Positions 12,501 to 23,745 of a stretch of 64,000 nucleotides of DNA are shown piece by piece. Below the pieces are notes generated by a model. That model had not been told where the DNA came from. It did no database searches and worked only from the letters and a program-made list of their open reading frames with translations. Made by a program: the position numbers and the translations under genes. How positions within the stretch are numbered: position 1 is the first letter of the stretch; the number at the start of each line of letters is the position of its first letter. This DNA comes from Pseudocercospora fijiensis CIRAD86 (taxonomy: Eukaryota; Ascomycota; Dothideomycetes; Mycosphaerellales; Mycosphaerellaceae), in the NCBI RefSeq assembly GCF_000340215.1, contig NW_006921536.1, forward strand, positions 996,446 through 1,060,445. The letters are read 5' to 3'.

Positions 12501-15500
12501 TCTAAGAAAAGGCGGGAATCCGCCGACCGGTAGGCTTCTTTTCGAAGAAACTAAATAAGGCGGAGATTAATTACGATATCTACGATAAGGAAATGCTCGT
12601 AGTTGTATCTAGTATTAAGTTTTAGGACTCTAAGCTAAAATTATATAGCCTCTTTACGATTTAGACGGACTATAAGAACCTAGAATACTTTATAGTAAAG
12701 CGCTAGCTATCCGAAAGATAGATCCGATAGTAGGAAGAACTAGCGAAGTACTAGTTTACCCTAGTCTACTAGCCGGGAATCGAAGCTATCTTACCGGATA
12801 CCTTATCGAGGAGGGAACAAGATACGTTAGGCTAAGACAATAAGCTTTCAAGGTTCCGGAGATTCTTAAAGCCGGACCTCTCTCTAAACTAGCCGGAAAA
12901 CGTCTAGATTTCTAGTACTACTATTTGTAGCTTCCCGCGTATAACGAAGGCGAGCCCGTTATCTCTACTCGCGAACGAAACGGAGCCCGCGTAGCCTTCG
13001 CCGGAAAGCGCTAAACTATTCTAGGACCTAGAGATAAACGATATATAGAAGAGTATTATCGAGAAAGATGCGGTATACTAGACGGTAGTACGAAAAATCC
13101 GTAAGGGAGGTAGAATATTGCAACCGGAAATTAAAGCAAAAATTTAGATCGGGGATTGTATAATAGACCCTAAGGGGTTCCTTCGCTACTGCGGTAAGCT
13201 CTAGGTTCTAGGAGCCCTAGCGACGATAGAAACCGAATATAAAGATATAGGGGCCGAGGAACTATAGTAGGATATACTACGTACAAAGATTATCTAGTCG
13301 ATCTACGACTCGCCGCTCTACGGCTACCCTAGCTAGGATTCTACTACTTCTATACTAGGTCGCGACTTTTACTAGCCGCTATAGTCGAAGTAGGTACGGC
13401 AATTCCTACGGAACTATAACTATTGTAGATGCAATAAGGTATAGAGGGAACACAAATACGGCCTTCTAAAACCCCTACTAGTACCCGACCGTTTCTTCTA
13501 GGAAATCTCGATAGACTTTATAACTAACCTACCGGAGTTAGATAGGAACCGGTATCTATAGGTAATTAAAGACCGTCTTAGTAAATAGATCGCCCTTATC
13601 GGTACTCCCTCTATAAAAGTAGAGGAATGCGCGGTTTTATTCCTAAAATACTAGGTTAGGTATTACGGACTTCCTCGTACTATTACTAGCGATAGAGGTA
13701 CGAATTAGACGAGTACTTTCTAGAGAGAGATATATCGACTACTCGGCGTAAAGTAGAGGTTAAGCTCCGCCTACTACCTACAAACCGACGGAGGTCCTAA
13801 GCGCGTAAACTAAGATATATAAGCTTACCTACGGAACTATATTAACTAGATATAGTCCGATTAGAACTAATAGCTTCCTACGGTAGAACTAGCGTTTAAC
13901 GGGAGACACTAAGCGGGGTTAGGAATAAGCTCTTTCTTCGCGACTTACGGTTACGAATCTACCTCCCTCGTTACGTTAGAGGAGGACCTAGCTATCGATA
14001 AATAGCTAACTATAGCGAAACAGGCGGAGGAGTTCGTAAATAAGATTAAGCAGATCTTAGATCTATACTAAGTATAGATAGCGGAGGCCGTATAGAAATA
14101 AGAGGATAGCGCGAACAAGACTAGAACTCTAGCGCCGGTATATCGTATCGGAGACAAGGTCTAGCTCGACCTAAGGAATTACTAGACCGGTAGACTAAAG
14201 AAGAGCCTCGACTCGAAGTACGCTAAGTATACGGTAGAAGAGGTATTATCGCCTATCTTAGTATAACTCTCGGGGATACCTAGTAATATTTACCCGGTAT
14301 TCTATACCGACCTTCTAAGACTTACGAGCCGGGACCCCCTTCTAGGGTAGGTAACCGACGACGAATAGCCGGACTCTATCTTAATCGAGACGTATAAAGA
14401 GTAGTAGGTCGAAGAGATCCTATATGCCTAAAAAAAGAAGCAAAGCTAAGGGCGAGAAGTACTCGTAAAATAGAGCGGGTACTATAAACCTACGTAGGAA
14501 CCCCTAGACTATATCGCGGATACCTCCGCGCTAGACGACTTCGAAGTAAAATATAGACAAATCGAGGAGAACGATAGGCCTCTAAGAGATTAGGAAAAGA
14601 GAGGAAAACGGAAGAAATAACGCGGTAACCTAGAGTTTTTCCGCGGAGTAACGGGTTTATAGATTCTAAGGACTTTTATTAACTTCTAGAGTTTGGATTT
14701 TCTTACTAACTTATTCGGCTTAGGTTTACTAGAACACTAGAGAAGAGAAACATAATTTAGAGTTAAGAAGAATTTTATTTAGGTATTTATAAGTAAGTAT
14801 CGGGTCTCCGCCCGAAATTAGAAGGTTACCTTAGGACTATAAAAAAAAAAAATAATAATAATAATATATCCGAAACTACCTAGAGCCTACTAGAAAACCT
14901 ACGGAAACCTTTACTCCTCTAGCGGACCTATACGATTGTTACCGAGACGGAGGGCATTTAGAACGCTACTAAAAAAGAGAGGTTAGCGAGAGAAAGTCGG
15001 AGGGTAGCGAAGGACTTACGTCTAACTCTATTAAGCTACGATATTAGCGATAGTGTTTGTTACCTCCGAGGCGATAGCGCTAAAATAGACGGTTAGCGAG
15101 GGTTTTATCGCGGGAAACGGGGAATCTTACCTAGATAACAACCCCTACGGCTAGAGAGACTTAAGGGCTTTCTATACCTTAAGAACCTTAAGAAGCTCGG
15201 AGTGCTTCTCGGCGACGTTAGCGCGGGTCGCGCGGATATAGTTAGCGTAGGCTACGTAGGCTATTTAAGGACTAAATAGTTAGCGAGAGATTTAGTACGG
15301 GAATCGCGATAACTTATAGTAGGGCATAAGCAATTCTCTTACGAGCGCAATTAGCGCAAGCCCTCGAGCTAGCGGGCTTAAGAAAGTTAGCGGACCCCGC
15401 GACGAATCGAACGGGAACCTTATAGATTAGTCGGCGCAGTCTTCGCCGGAGTTATAGCAACTAATATAGTAGATTCGACGAGCTATCTAGGATAAGTTAA

Positions 15501-15544
15501 TTTTACGAAGGGAACCGAGGAGGAAGGGGAGGGACTTACGGTAT

Positions 15545-15565
15545 TAGTAGTAGTAGTAGTAGTAG
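15545..15565. repeat. AGT trinucleotide microsatellite in element 2
   Basis: About seven AGT/TAG units upstream of the 3' LTR, in the low-complexity tail of element 2. Confidence 0.6.
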
Positions 15566-15932
15566 AGATATATATAGAAAAGAAGAAGAAGAAGAAGAAA
15601 AGGGAAATATTAATATTTATAGAAAGCGATACGGAAGTAAAGGTCGCGAAAGCAATAGAAGGCGCGAGTATAAGTAAGGCGCGTTTTAGGAAGGGGTAAA
15701 TAGGTAAAAGAGCGCGGTTTAGTAGTCGCGAAGAAAGTTATAGCCTTTAAAGCCTAGGATATAGCAACCCCGACCGGAAATTAGTAGAAACCCCGATCGC
15801 GAAGGAGGAAACTACGAGCGCGTTACTCTAGAGAAGCTTAGATAAGTATAGATCTAACGGATAAAGTAATAGCGATAGAAACTACGAAGGGCTTTCTATC
15901 CCCGCTAAGGAAGGGGAGGAGGACGGAGGTAA

Positions 15933-16119
15933 TATAAAGGGCTACGCCCTAGGTAGAAAGCGCTAGCCTTAGGCATTCGGCCTACGCGACTCTAACCTAC
16001 TGCTTAGCGCTTAGCGTACCGTACAAAACTATTCGGATTTACGTAGATAGACTTAGCTCTTTATCGAACCTATTAAGTCTTATATCTAGTATCTACGTAC
16101 GCGTTACTTACCTATAACA
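15933..16119 (+). repeat. 3' LTR of element 2
   Basis: Direct repeat of 9404-9590. The intact end ...TATAACA is followed by the AAGAA target duplication. Confidence 0.87.
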
Positions 16120-16124
16120 AAGAA

Positions 16125-18930
16125 GACGCTATAGTACTAGTTAGTAAAGGTAGATTAAACTACGGTTAGTAAGTCGTTCTTACTAAGCTAGTTAAGAGGC
16201 ATATAAAGAAATAGGGCAAAGAAGGCTTCTAGCGTAATATAGGCTTCGACTTTATAAGTAAGACTCGTATCCGCTACGGCACTATAAAGAAGCCGTAGGA
16301 GCGTATAGTTGTTATATATAACGAGTAGACAGATCTAGCTAAAGGCGGTACTTATATAGACTCCGGTACTAAGTTTAACGACGAGTTTAGAGACCGAATA
16401 AAGCGCATTCTAGGTACTATTTAAGAGACTAAAAAGAAGGGTTAAGATAAGCAAGAAGCGGCTAAGAAGAAGGATAAGGAAGCTATAGAGGCATAGCGTA
16501 GAAGGCGTAACTTGTCGCGGCTAAAGAAGGATAAGAAGCGAGGCCGTAGCAAGCGACAAGCGATACCTAATCTAGAAGTAGAGGGTAAATACGGCAGCGG
16601 TAGTAGTAGTAGCGACAGTAATAAATATAAAGAAAGCGAAGAAGATTATAGTAAAGATAAAGATAGGAACAAAGAAGATCTACTAGAGGTTGTATACCCT
16701 AACGTAGAGCTAGAAGAATAATTAGCTCTAACTCCTACTCGAAGTTCGCTAACTCCCTCTAGCGCGCTAATCGTACCTAGCTCGCTAGGTAAACCTCCTC
16801 CGCGGAAGGGTAAGAACTATACTAAAACAGCGGCAGCGAAGCGTAAGAGGGAGAAGAAATACCCGAGCGTTAAAGAGATATTAGCGAAGATCTAGGCGGA
16901 AGGAATCGGTAGTAGGAAGTAGAAAGCGGAAGGCGTAGTAGACGAGGAAGTAAGGAAGGAAGTTAAGCGCTTAAAGGGGGATATTAGCGATATTAAGAGC
17001 TTGCTAACGACCCTAATAAGTCGCCTACCTATACAAAATGCTAGTAGTCCTGCTCCGAGTAATCTTAATAGTGCTATAGGTAGTACTAGTACTCCTAGCT
17101 TCGATAAGGGTACGTCTCTATAGTAAGAGATAGGCTTTAACTATATAGAAATAGCTAAATTTGATACTAATCTAGAGGGCTATTTAGAGTAACTTTATCG
17201 GATATATTGTCGCAATTTAAGTATATAGCGTTGCTAGCTATAAAATAGTTAATTTTAGTCCGATTGTTACGTATAAAAGATATATTATAGCTATAATATA
17301 GATAATAAAGCGTATATATAGTTTAGTATATGTCTAAGCAATGTATAGTAAGTAAAGATAGTAGGTAGGGTATAGCTTAGCGTATATATACATTTCGGCT
17401 AAGTAAGCTTTTACCTCCGCGGAGGTCCGCGGAGCCGGCCGGACCCTCCGAGAGAGGACAATATTCTTAATCTTCTTCGTCTTATAAATCTACGCCCTCT
17501 TCTAAGATACTAGAACCGATACTAGAGCATTTAGATTAAGTGTCTTCGCTATAGTTAAAGTATAGTTAGTTATCGATAGGCTTACTACCGTATAGGTAGA
17601 GAATTTTAGCGTAGGAGGGCGGATCGGTATCGAATCTCCTATTCGTTTAATTGCTACCCCTAAGGCTCGTATATAGGTTTGTAAGCAATATAGCGACTAT
17701 ATAATATGCCGCTACTAGTTAATTGCTAATATATTATTATTCTTCGAGTTATAGGTATACGAATAGCCGGATTGTCTTACTAAAGCCGTATTCTATCTCT
17801 ATTCTCGCCTTAGATATATACTTATTAAATATCCTCTTTAGCTTCGGCAGTTTAGTAACACTTGTTATTCTAGGCTATAGATATATAACTCTAAAGGAAT
17901 AGTAGTATACTAGATCGCTATATAGATATAATCTTCGTCGTAGAAGACCGCTTCTCGTACGCTTATTAAGCATTCGTTATATACGCTTAGATATACGAGA
18001 TTTATAGAATATATCCTAATCGTTCTCTTTACCTAGGTAGGGACCTATTAGTAAAGATAGTATGCTATTAGGTGTTATTATGCCTTAGAACTTGTAACTG
18101 TATCGCTTCTTATAGCTAGAGAATAATAGACGTTAATTATTATAGTATTCCGGTATAGGTGCCGGACGACAAGTTTCTCGAAATATGCTATTAATAAATT
18201 CCTAAAAATTCCCTCTCTATCTAGTATTCTTAACCTACTATACGAAGTTACGTAAGACGTAATATCGTCTTAATCGAGGGTGCTATTATATATAGGAGCT
18301 AAACTCCTTCCGAATGTGCTTAATTACTGCCCCGAAGATAGTTAATAGATAGTATAGTTTGCGACTAAAGATAAGACCGAGAATCTTCTAAGTAGACGGA
18401 AATCTAAGGTAGAAGAGAGTAAGATAGAAGGCCTATACTAGCTTGCATTTATAGCGGTTTAGCTACTTAATATCGTCTATTTAAAGTATAGTTATAAGAT
18501 ATAATATCTCTTCTTTATTAAATCTATCGACTCTGCGGTAATTAGCTAAGCACGGCGATAGTAAGGTCTAGCGTACTTCTAACGCTTACTTAATCTTCTA
18601 TATTAACCTCGCGAAAGCGTCTTTATCGACTTACTTTATATACTACTTCGTAAACGCGTCGCTAATATTCTTAAAGACAAACTCCTATATACGGCCGTTT
18701 AAACGAATGTCGATAGGCTTACGATATAGCTATTTCCGCCGTTTGCGACGACTAAGTACGATATATACTATAGCGAGTACCTACGCTAATTCTACCTCTT
18801 CGTCGGCCTCTATAGTAGCGGCGGTACTTAGCAAAAGCTAGCAAGAACGCGAGAACGCGCCCGAGAACGCGATATCTATACGAGAACCTATACGCGCGGA
18901 AGAGACGGAAATACATGCTATACTAGGCTC
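16125..18930. mobile_element. Degenerate DNA-transposon-like repeat (RIP-mutated)
   Basis: AT-rich, stop-filled sequence continuing the older repeat. On the minus strand at about 18250-17690, translation through stops gives a GIITPNSILSLLIGPYLGKEND stretch and later RAKIEIEYGFSKTIRL. These resemble the DDE domain of PIF/Harbinger-like transposases (pattern xxGPYPGxxND and RISVExAFGxV). On the plus strand at about 16260-17130 is a basic and acidic charged reading frame, possibly the accessory ORF. An open 69-codon stretch at 16512-16721 lies inside that frame. No terminal inverted repeats were found. The family call is tentative. Confidence 0.4.
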
Positions 18931-19330
18931 TATATGGCTGTCTTGGCTTCCTATTCAGTCACTGGAGCGGCTGGTACGTGCGTTGTGGAAACAGGCTCTC
19001 CGAGTTGCGAAACCCTTCTTATGAGGCAGAGCAGAAGGCTCGTTGCTTCTCGCACAAGGCATGATGACCAGTTATGCACAGAAGGGTCATGTGGCGGACG
19101 CGCTTGTCTTCCCCGAGATCCTTCAACAGCGCAACCTGGCAACTGGAACGCGCCCACAGTACACATGCGCATCCTCTGGATGTCGCGTGATAATGTGATA
19201 TCTTGTTTCACCTTCGCCTCCGCAGCCTAGACACGTACAACTCCTACGAGAGTCGGCCTCACAGCGCAATAAGGATCATGCTCGCAGGACTGCAGCCTTC
19301 CTTTGTTTGCAATAGCACCCTTCTGCCTCC
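18931..19330 (+). other. Intergenic, probable 5' region of the transporter gene
   Basis: Base composition returns to normal. Short overlapping frames on both strands show no recognisable features. It probably holds the promoter and leader of the gene starting at 19331. Confidence 0.5.
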
Positions 19331-21495
19331 ATGACTGCCATGGAGCACGCGCCTTCGCCGACCAACCTCAACTCGTCGCGGCACATATCGCATATAGACA
19401 CCTCGATACGCACGTCATCTTCGCCGCCTGGGCAAGTTCACGTCCAACAAGAGTCGACATCGTCTCTCAACCTGCATCGCACGACACAAGATCTGGCTGT
19501 GAAGACTCAGGCCAGTGGTCGCATGCGACCAAGCGTAGAAACAGGCAAGGCGGATGACTTCAACGAGCAGTCACCTTTATTGCCACCACGTACAAGCGAA
19601 GACATCGGAAGCATCTCAAGCTTCTCCGCAGTCAATAGTCCCGACCGCAGTGACAGCGAGACCTGGAATGCCGAGCAAGGGACACGGGAAGAAAGCAAGA
19701 GCAGCTGGTATCTGTTCCTTTTGACTCTGTCCTTCTTGGGGTGAGTCGGATGTCCAGGAGCTTCAGGCGATCAAGATCATGCTAAGAGACGTCTCAGAAC
19801 TAACAGGAAAATAGTCTGCAGATAGCATGGTCTGTAGAGCTCTCAAATGGCTCACCTTATCTCCTAAGCCTCGGAGTCTCGAAGAGCCTGCTCGCCTTGG
19901 TGTGGATTGCTGGACCTTTATCAGGCACATTGGTCCAACCGTACGTGGGCATCAAATCCGACAGATGCAGGTCACGCTTCGGAAAGAGACGGCCGTTCGT
20001 GGTCGGGGGAGCTATTGCTACCATCATTTCACTCATGACTTTGGCATGGACGCAAGAGATCGTTGCAGGCTTTCTGTCGATATTTGGGGTCTCCAGAGAA
20101 AGCGAAGGGACCAAGACGACGGCAATCATACTGGCGGTGCTCATGGTATACATACTGGATTTCAGTATCAATGTCATCCAGGCTGGTATCAGAGCATTTG
20201 CAGTTGACAATGCTCCAGCTCATCAACAGGACGCGGCGAATGCCTGGGCAAGTCGAGTCACTGGAGTGGGAAACATTATAGGCTACCTCTTCGGATACAC
20301 CAATCTGCCTAGATATCTCTGGTTTTTCGGCAATACGCAATTCAAAGTCCTGTGTGTCATTGCGTCTCTAGGTCTCACCAGCACAGTCACGGTTTCCAGC
20401 CTTGCCATCTCGGAACGCGATCCTCGGTTAGAAGGAAAGCCTGCAGAGCAAGAAGGAGGCGTTCTCGCCTTCTTCAAGACTCTAGGACGTTCCATGGCAC
20501 GCTTACCATACCAGATCAAGGCTGTTTGCTATGTGCAACTCGCTGCGTGGATTGCATGGTTTCCATTCCTTTTCTACATCACAACCTACGTGGGACAGCT
20601 TTACGTGGACCCAATCTTTCGCGACAACCCAAACATGACTGACAAGGAGATTGATGAAGCATGGGAGCACGGCACTCGAGTGGGCACATTTGCGCTTCTG
20701 GTGTATGCAATTGTGTCATTCATTGCAAGTGTGGTGTTGCCATGGTTTGTGGCAAGCTCCTTCAAACCTCCAGAGCCAACGTCCAGGACACCAATGGCCA
20801 CAACTCCGAGAACTCCTCGGACGCCAGGGCCAGTAAATGCGCACGATGTTAGCTATTTTGACCTGCGGCGCTCGAGCGTTGGTGCTGCGGCCGGTGCGGT
20901 CGACTTTGCTGATGGCCAGTCTTTGAAGGCGTCGCAAAAGTCGAATTGGCTTAGACGAATCGGTGACTATGGCGCTTGTCTTGAAATGCCATGGCTTACA
21001 CTGAAACGAGCTTGGCTTCTGTCACACCTCATGTTTGCGGCCCTTACCTGGCTCACCTTCGCCGCCAACAATACGACCATAGCCACGATCCTTGTGGGGC
21101 TCATCGGCATTCCTTGGGCAATGACGATGTGGGCTCCTTTTGCACTGATCGCTGCCGAAGTCAGCAAGCGGGACAACATCCGTCGCGGCCTAATCCGACC
21201 ACCTCCTACAGTAGAAGGAGAGCTACTCGCAAGAGGCGAAGATGGCAGTGATGGTGCCGATCAGGCTGGTGTCGTGCTCGGTATTCACAACGTCGCTATC
21301 GCAGCTCCTCAAGTCATTGCCACGCTGATAAGTTCGGTGATTTTCAAGGCACTGCAGAAACCAAGAGGCACACCGGGCGACGACAGTGTTGCATGGGTGC
21401 TGAGATTTGGTGGTTGTCTTGCCCTCGTGGCGGCATGGCTGACGCGGCGCGTCCACGAGGAGGGCGAGTCGGAGGGCACGAAGGCCAAATGGTGA
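19331..21495 (+). CDS. Sucrose/alpha-glucoside H+ symporter (GPH/SUT family)
   Basis: Two exons, 19331-19740 and 19815-21495, with intron GTGAGT...ATAG; 696 aa. A long polar N-terminus (about 120 residues) is followed by about twelve hydrophobic segments. The loop after the second membrane segment reads SDRCRSRFGKRRPF, matching the R-x-G-R-R/K-P signature of plant SUT and S. pombe Sut1 transporters. A long central loop rich in Pro/Thr/Arg (TPRTPRTPGP) splits the two halves. The role is proton-coupled uptake of sucrose or maltose at the plasma membrane, inferred from the family. Confidence 0.82.
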
Positions 21496-21840
21496 ACTGA
21501 CCAAGGATAGATGTCATCTTGAACAGTGGAATGGATCTTGGTTGGGCAGAAGGTGCCTCACGGCCGAAAGCATTTACAAGTAGAAGCATTCAGCGTAAGC
21601 ATCATAAACTTGCAGCATCATTCAACATGGAAGTGATACTTTTAAACAGGGAATCGTCGCTCTTGCCTCAACTGCATTTCCAGAGGTCTGTGCTTGCTGG
21701 TCAAAGCTTGGATGACTGCACCGGCCGCATTTTCGCCTTCCATTTCATCCTGATTCTCAACTTCCAAATCCACCTTCAACACACCATATCATTGACAATA
21801 GATAGCAGACTCTGACGACGGCACCAACCGACAGCCCAAC

Positions 21841-23085
21841 ATGGCTTCGCTGAAGGACTCAATACACAGCCCTCACACTACGCTAGCCTTCACCGAACGG
21901 CAAGGCGTAGAGTCAATATTCCTCGTTCTCAAGGATATCGAGAATCGACTCAGACAGAACGGTCATCGTACGACTTTCTCGGAGGATGGCATTTATCTGG
22001 TACACGGAGAAGCGAAGTCCAATGTTGAGAGTACATTGAAGGTCGAACAGCTTGTCCGCGATTTCAAGAAACGCATGATTGACGAGATCGAAAACGATGC
22101 GACGAAGACGGTTGTCAGGAAGCCACGACTGCTCGCCTGCCCGACGATCGCATCACCATCTGACTGGCAAGAGTGTAACATTTCTCGCCATGCTACAGAT
22201 GGGCTGGGTTGGGATGTGAAAACTGTGGTGACGGCGAGCAAAAGAGAGAAAGTCGCGCCCGCTTCTCAACAGCTATTAGAAGAGGAAGGAAGAGATGGCC
22301 AGCATGATCTGGCCACCCATCCTTTATCTCCAGATGCCTCCAGTATCGCCGATGGCATGGGCACGCGAGATGCGACTGAGTGGCCACCACAGGAAAAGCC
22401 GAGAGTCAAGCTTCCTTCAAGCCCTGTTGAGACTTTGTCGTCTGAGATAGACCAGACCCTCTGCCACGTCTACAGTGAGCCTCTGACGACAGACGTCGAC
22501 GAGATACATCAAGACAGACCACTCGACCCGATCGGCCCGAACAACCATCAGATCCCGCACATCTTGATTCAGGAACAACAAGCCAGGATTCAAGAGCTTG
22601 AAGAAGAGCTTAAGAGAGCAAATGCGGCAAGGCTTGTCGCTGAGAATAGGGCGCAGGAATTGCAAGAAGAAGCAGAGACACGTGAAGAAATTTCGCCAGC
22701 ACGTCTAAATATTGAGGATCTGGCTGACGAAATCTTGGTGATCAGCACGAAGAATCGTGTCATGGAGCGCAAGCATGACCGATTGGCGGAATCTTTTGCC
22801 CAGCTACAGCAAGACCACGAGTGGCTCTCGCGACACTTGGTGAGGCTTGATTACTCAACCGCACGGATCTCGCAGACCATTAGCACCATTCAAGATGACC
22901 GCAAGACCGGAGTCGGATCTGAGCTCCTGGCACGAATGCAAACTACTGTGGAGAGACATGACAGCGAGTGGTTGCCCAACTTGGCAGACAGGCTCAGTGT
23001 GATGGAGGTCGATCTGAAAGCGTTGTGGGCTGCTCTGCATGATTATGCACCTCCGGGATCTGCATCTGGTAGCTCATCCCCATAG
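21841..23085 (+). CDS. Hypothetical coiled-coil protein
   Basis: Single-exon 414 aa frame; the ATG at 21841 follows a short untranslated leader. The first 90 residues are mixed helical (SIFLVLKDIENRLRQNG), then a polar middle. A strong heptad-like region at residues 238-290 (IQELEEELKRANAARLVAE) and a second helical stretch follow to about 340. No membrane segment, signal peptide or known family is recognised. Function unknown. Confidence 0.65.
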   Translation: MASLKDSIHSPHTTLAFTERQGVESIFLVLKDIENRLRQNGHRTTFSEDGIYLVHGEAKSNVESTLKVEQLVRDFKKRMIDEIENDATKTVVRKPRLLACPTIASPSDWQECNISRHATDGLGWDVKTVVTASKREKVAPASQQLLEEEGRDGQHDLATHPLSPDASSIADGMGTRDATEWPPQEKPRVKLPSSPVETLSSEIDQTLCHVYSEPLTTDVDEIHQDRPLDPIGPNNHQIPHILIQEQQARIQELEEELKRANAARLVAENRAQELQEEAETREEISPARLNIEDLADEILVISTKNRVMERKHDRLAESFAQLQQDHEWLSRHLVRLDYSTARISQTISTIQDDRKTGVGSELLARMQTTVERHDSEWLPNLADRLSVMEVDLKALWAALHDYAPPGSASGSSSP

Positions 23086-23745
23086 AGTGGCAACACGCAG
23101 CCAGATACGCCGACCACTGGCGGAAAAGATCCGAACGATTGCAAAGGATGTAATGGCGACGCGCTGGTCAAGGAGAACCAAGATGGCACTTTTATGCCTT
23201 GTCGATATTGGAGCTCTCTGGCCTAGCGGATCCGGAGAAGTAGTTGTTGCTGCTCGATGTCCGACATCGTTGCGAACGGCGAGTGTGCATTGCCTTATAC
23301 TACATTGCAGAGCTTGTGTGAGCTTCATATCGATTTTCAACTTCGCATTGCGCTTCAGAACTCAGAGAATGGAGACCTACTCTTCTTTGGGCATCTAGTA
23401 TTCTGCCGTTGATGCCTTTCGGTTGTTCCACGAGACGGTGTGAAGACAGGGTGGTGCCAAGCCCGTACTTTTAGACTTTCGGTTCGGAGCGGCGATCTGA
23501 GACCCTTCACTAAATTTAAAATTGAGAACCTTGCATGAAATTTGGCTGCATGTGATGTGAGTCGGCGGGCATTTTTCGAGATTCCTTTTGAGCTGCGAAC
23601 TCCGCCGCATCGCTCGGAGAACAGCATTGAGACTCCGTGTGAGCCTCTGGACTGATATTCACTACGCTCTCATTTTACATTTCTCCGGGACCATGACCAC
23701 GACGATCAGTACGCCAAAAGTTCTCAGTGTGATGGAACGTAGCTA
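23086..23745 (+). other. Intergenic with an upstream ORF before the homoserine kinase
   Basis: 660 bp without a convincing gene. Close to the next CDS, the ATG at 23693 opens a 17-codon uORF that ends at a TAA overlapping the next gene's ATG (23746). Confidence 0.45.

Larger units (their letters stand above)
9404..16119 (+). mobile_element. Second Ty3/gypsy LTR retrotransposon, RIP-inactivated (element 2)
   Basis: A 6.7 kb element with 187 bp LTRs and a perfect 5 bp target duplication AAGAA (9399-9403 and 16120-16124). Plus-strand domains read through stops include reverse transcriptase (PFSLSGAPATF-QYIN near 11930, YIDDVVIYSSG near 12010), RNase H ([15 protein letters not shown] near 12565) and integrase (SIDFITNLPELDRNRYL-VI near 13510). 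Its sequence is unlike element 1, so it is a different family. After the integrase lies about 2 kb of low-complexity acidic and basic coding remnants. Confidence 0.88.

Noticed and set aside
15500..15600. Short AGT and GAA repeats as a possible CRISPR-like array
   Set aside because: Simple microsatellites in a eukaryotic retroelement, no spacers.
16512..16721. 69-codon charged ORF as a gene
   Set aside because: It is an open stretch within a stop-filled RIP-mutated frame that continues on both sides; no start context or conserved family.
23693..23742. ATG 23693 as the start of the homoserine kinase
   Set aside because: The frame stops at once, and the needed intron would be only about 26 nt; ATG 23746 gives the conserved VPCSSANIG directly.
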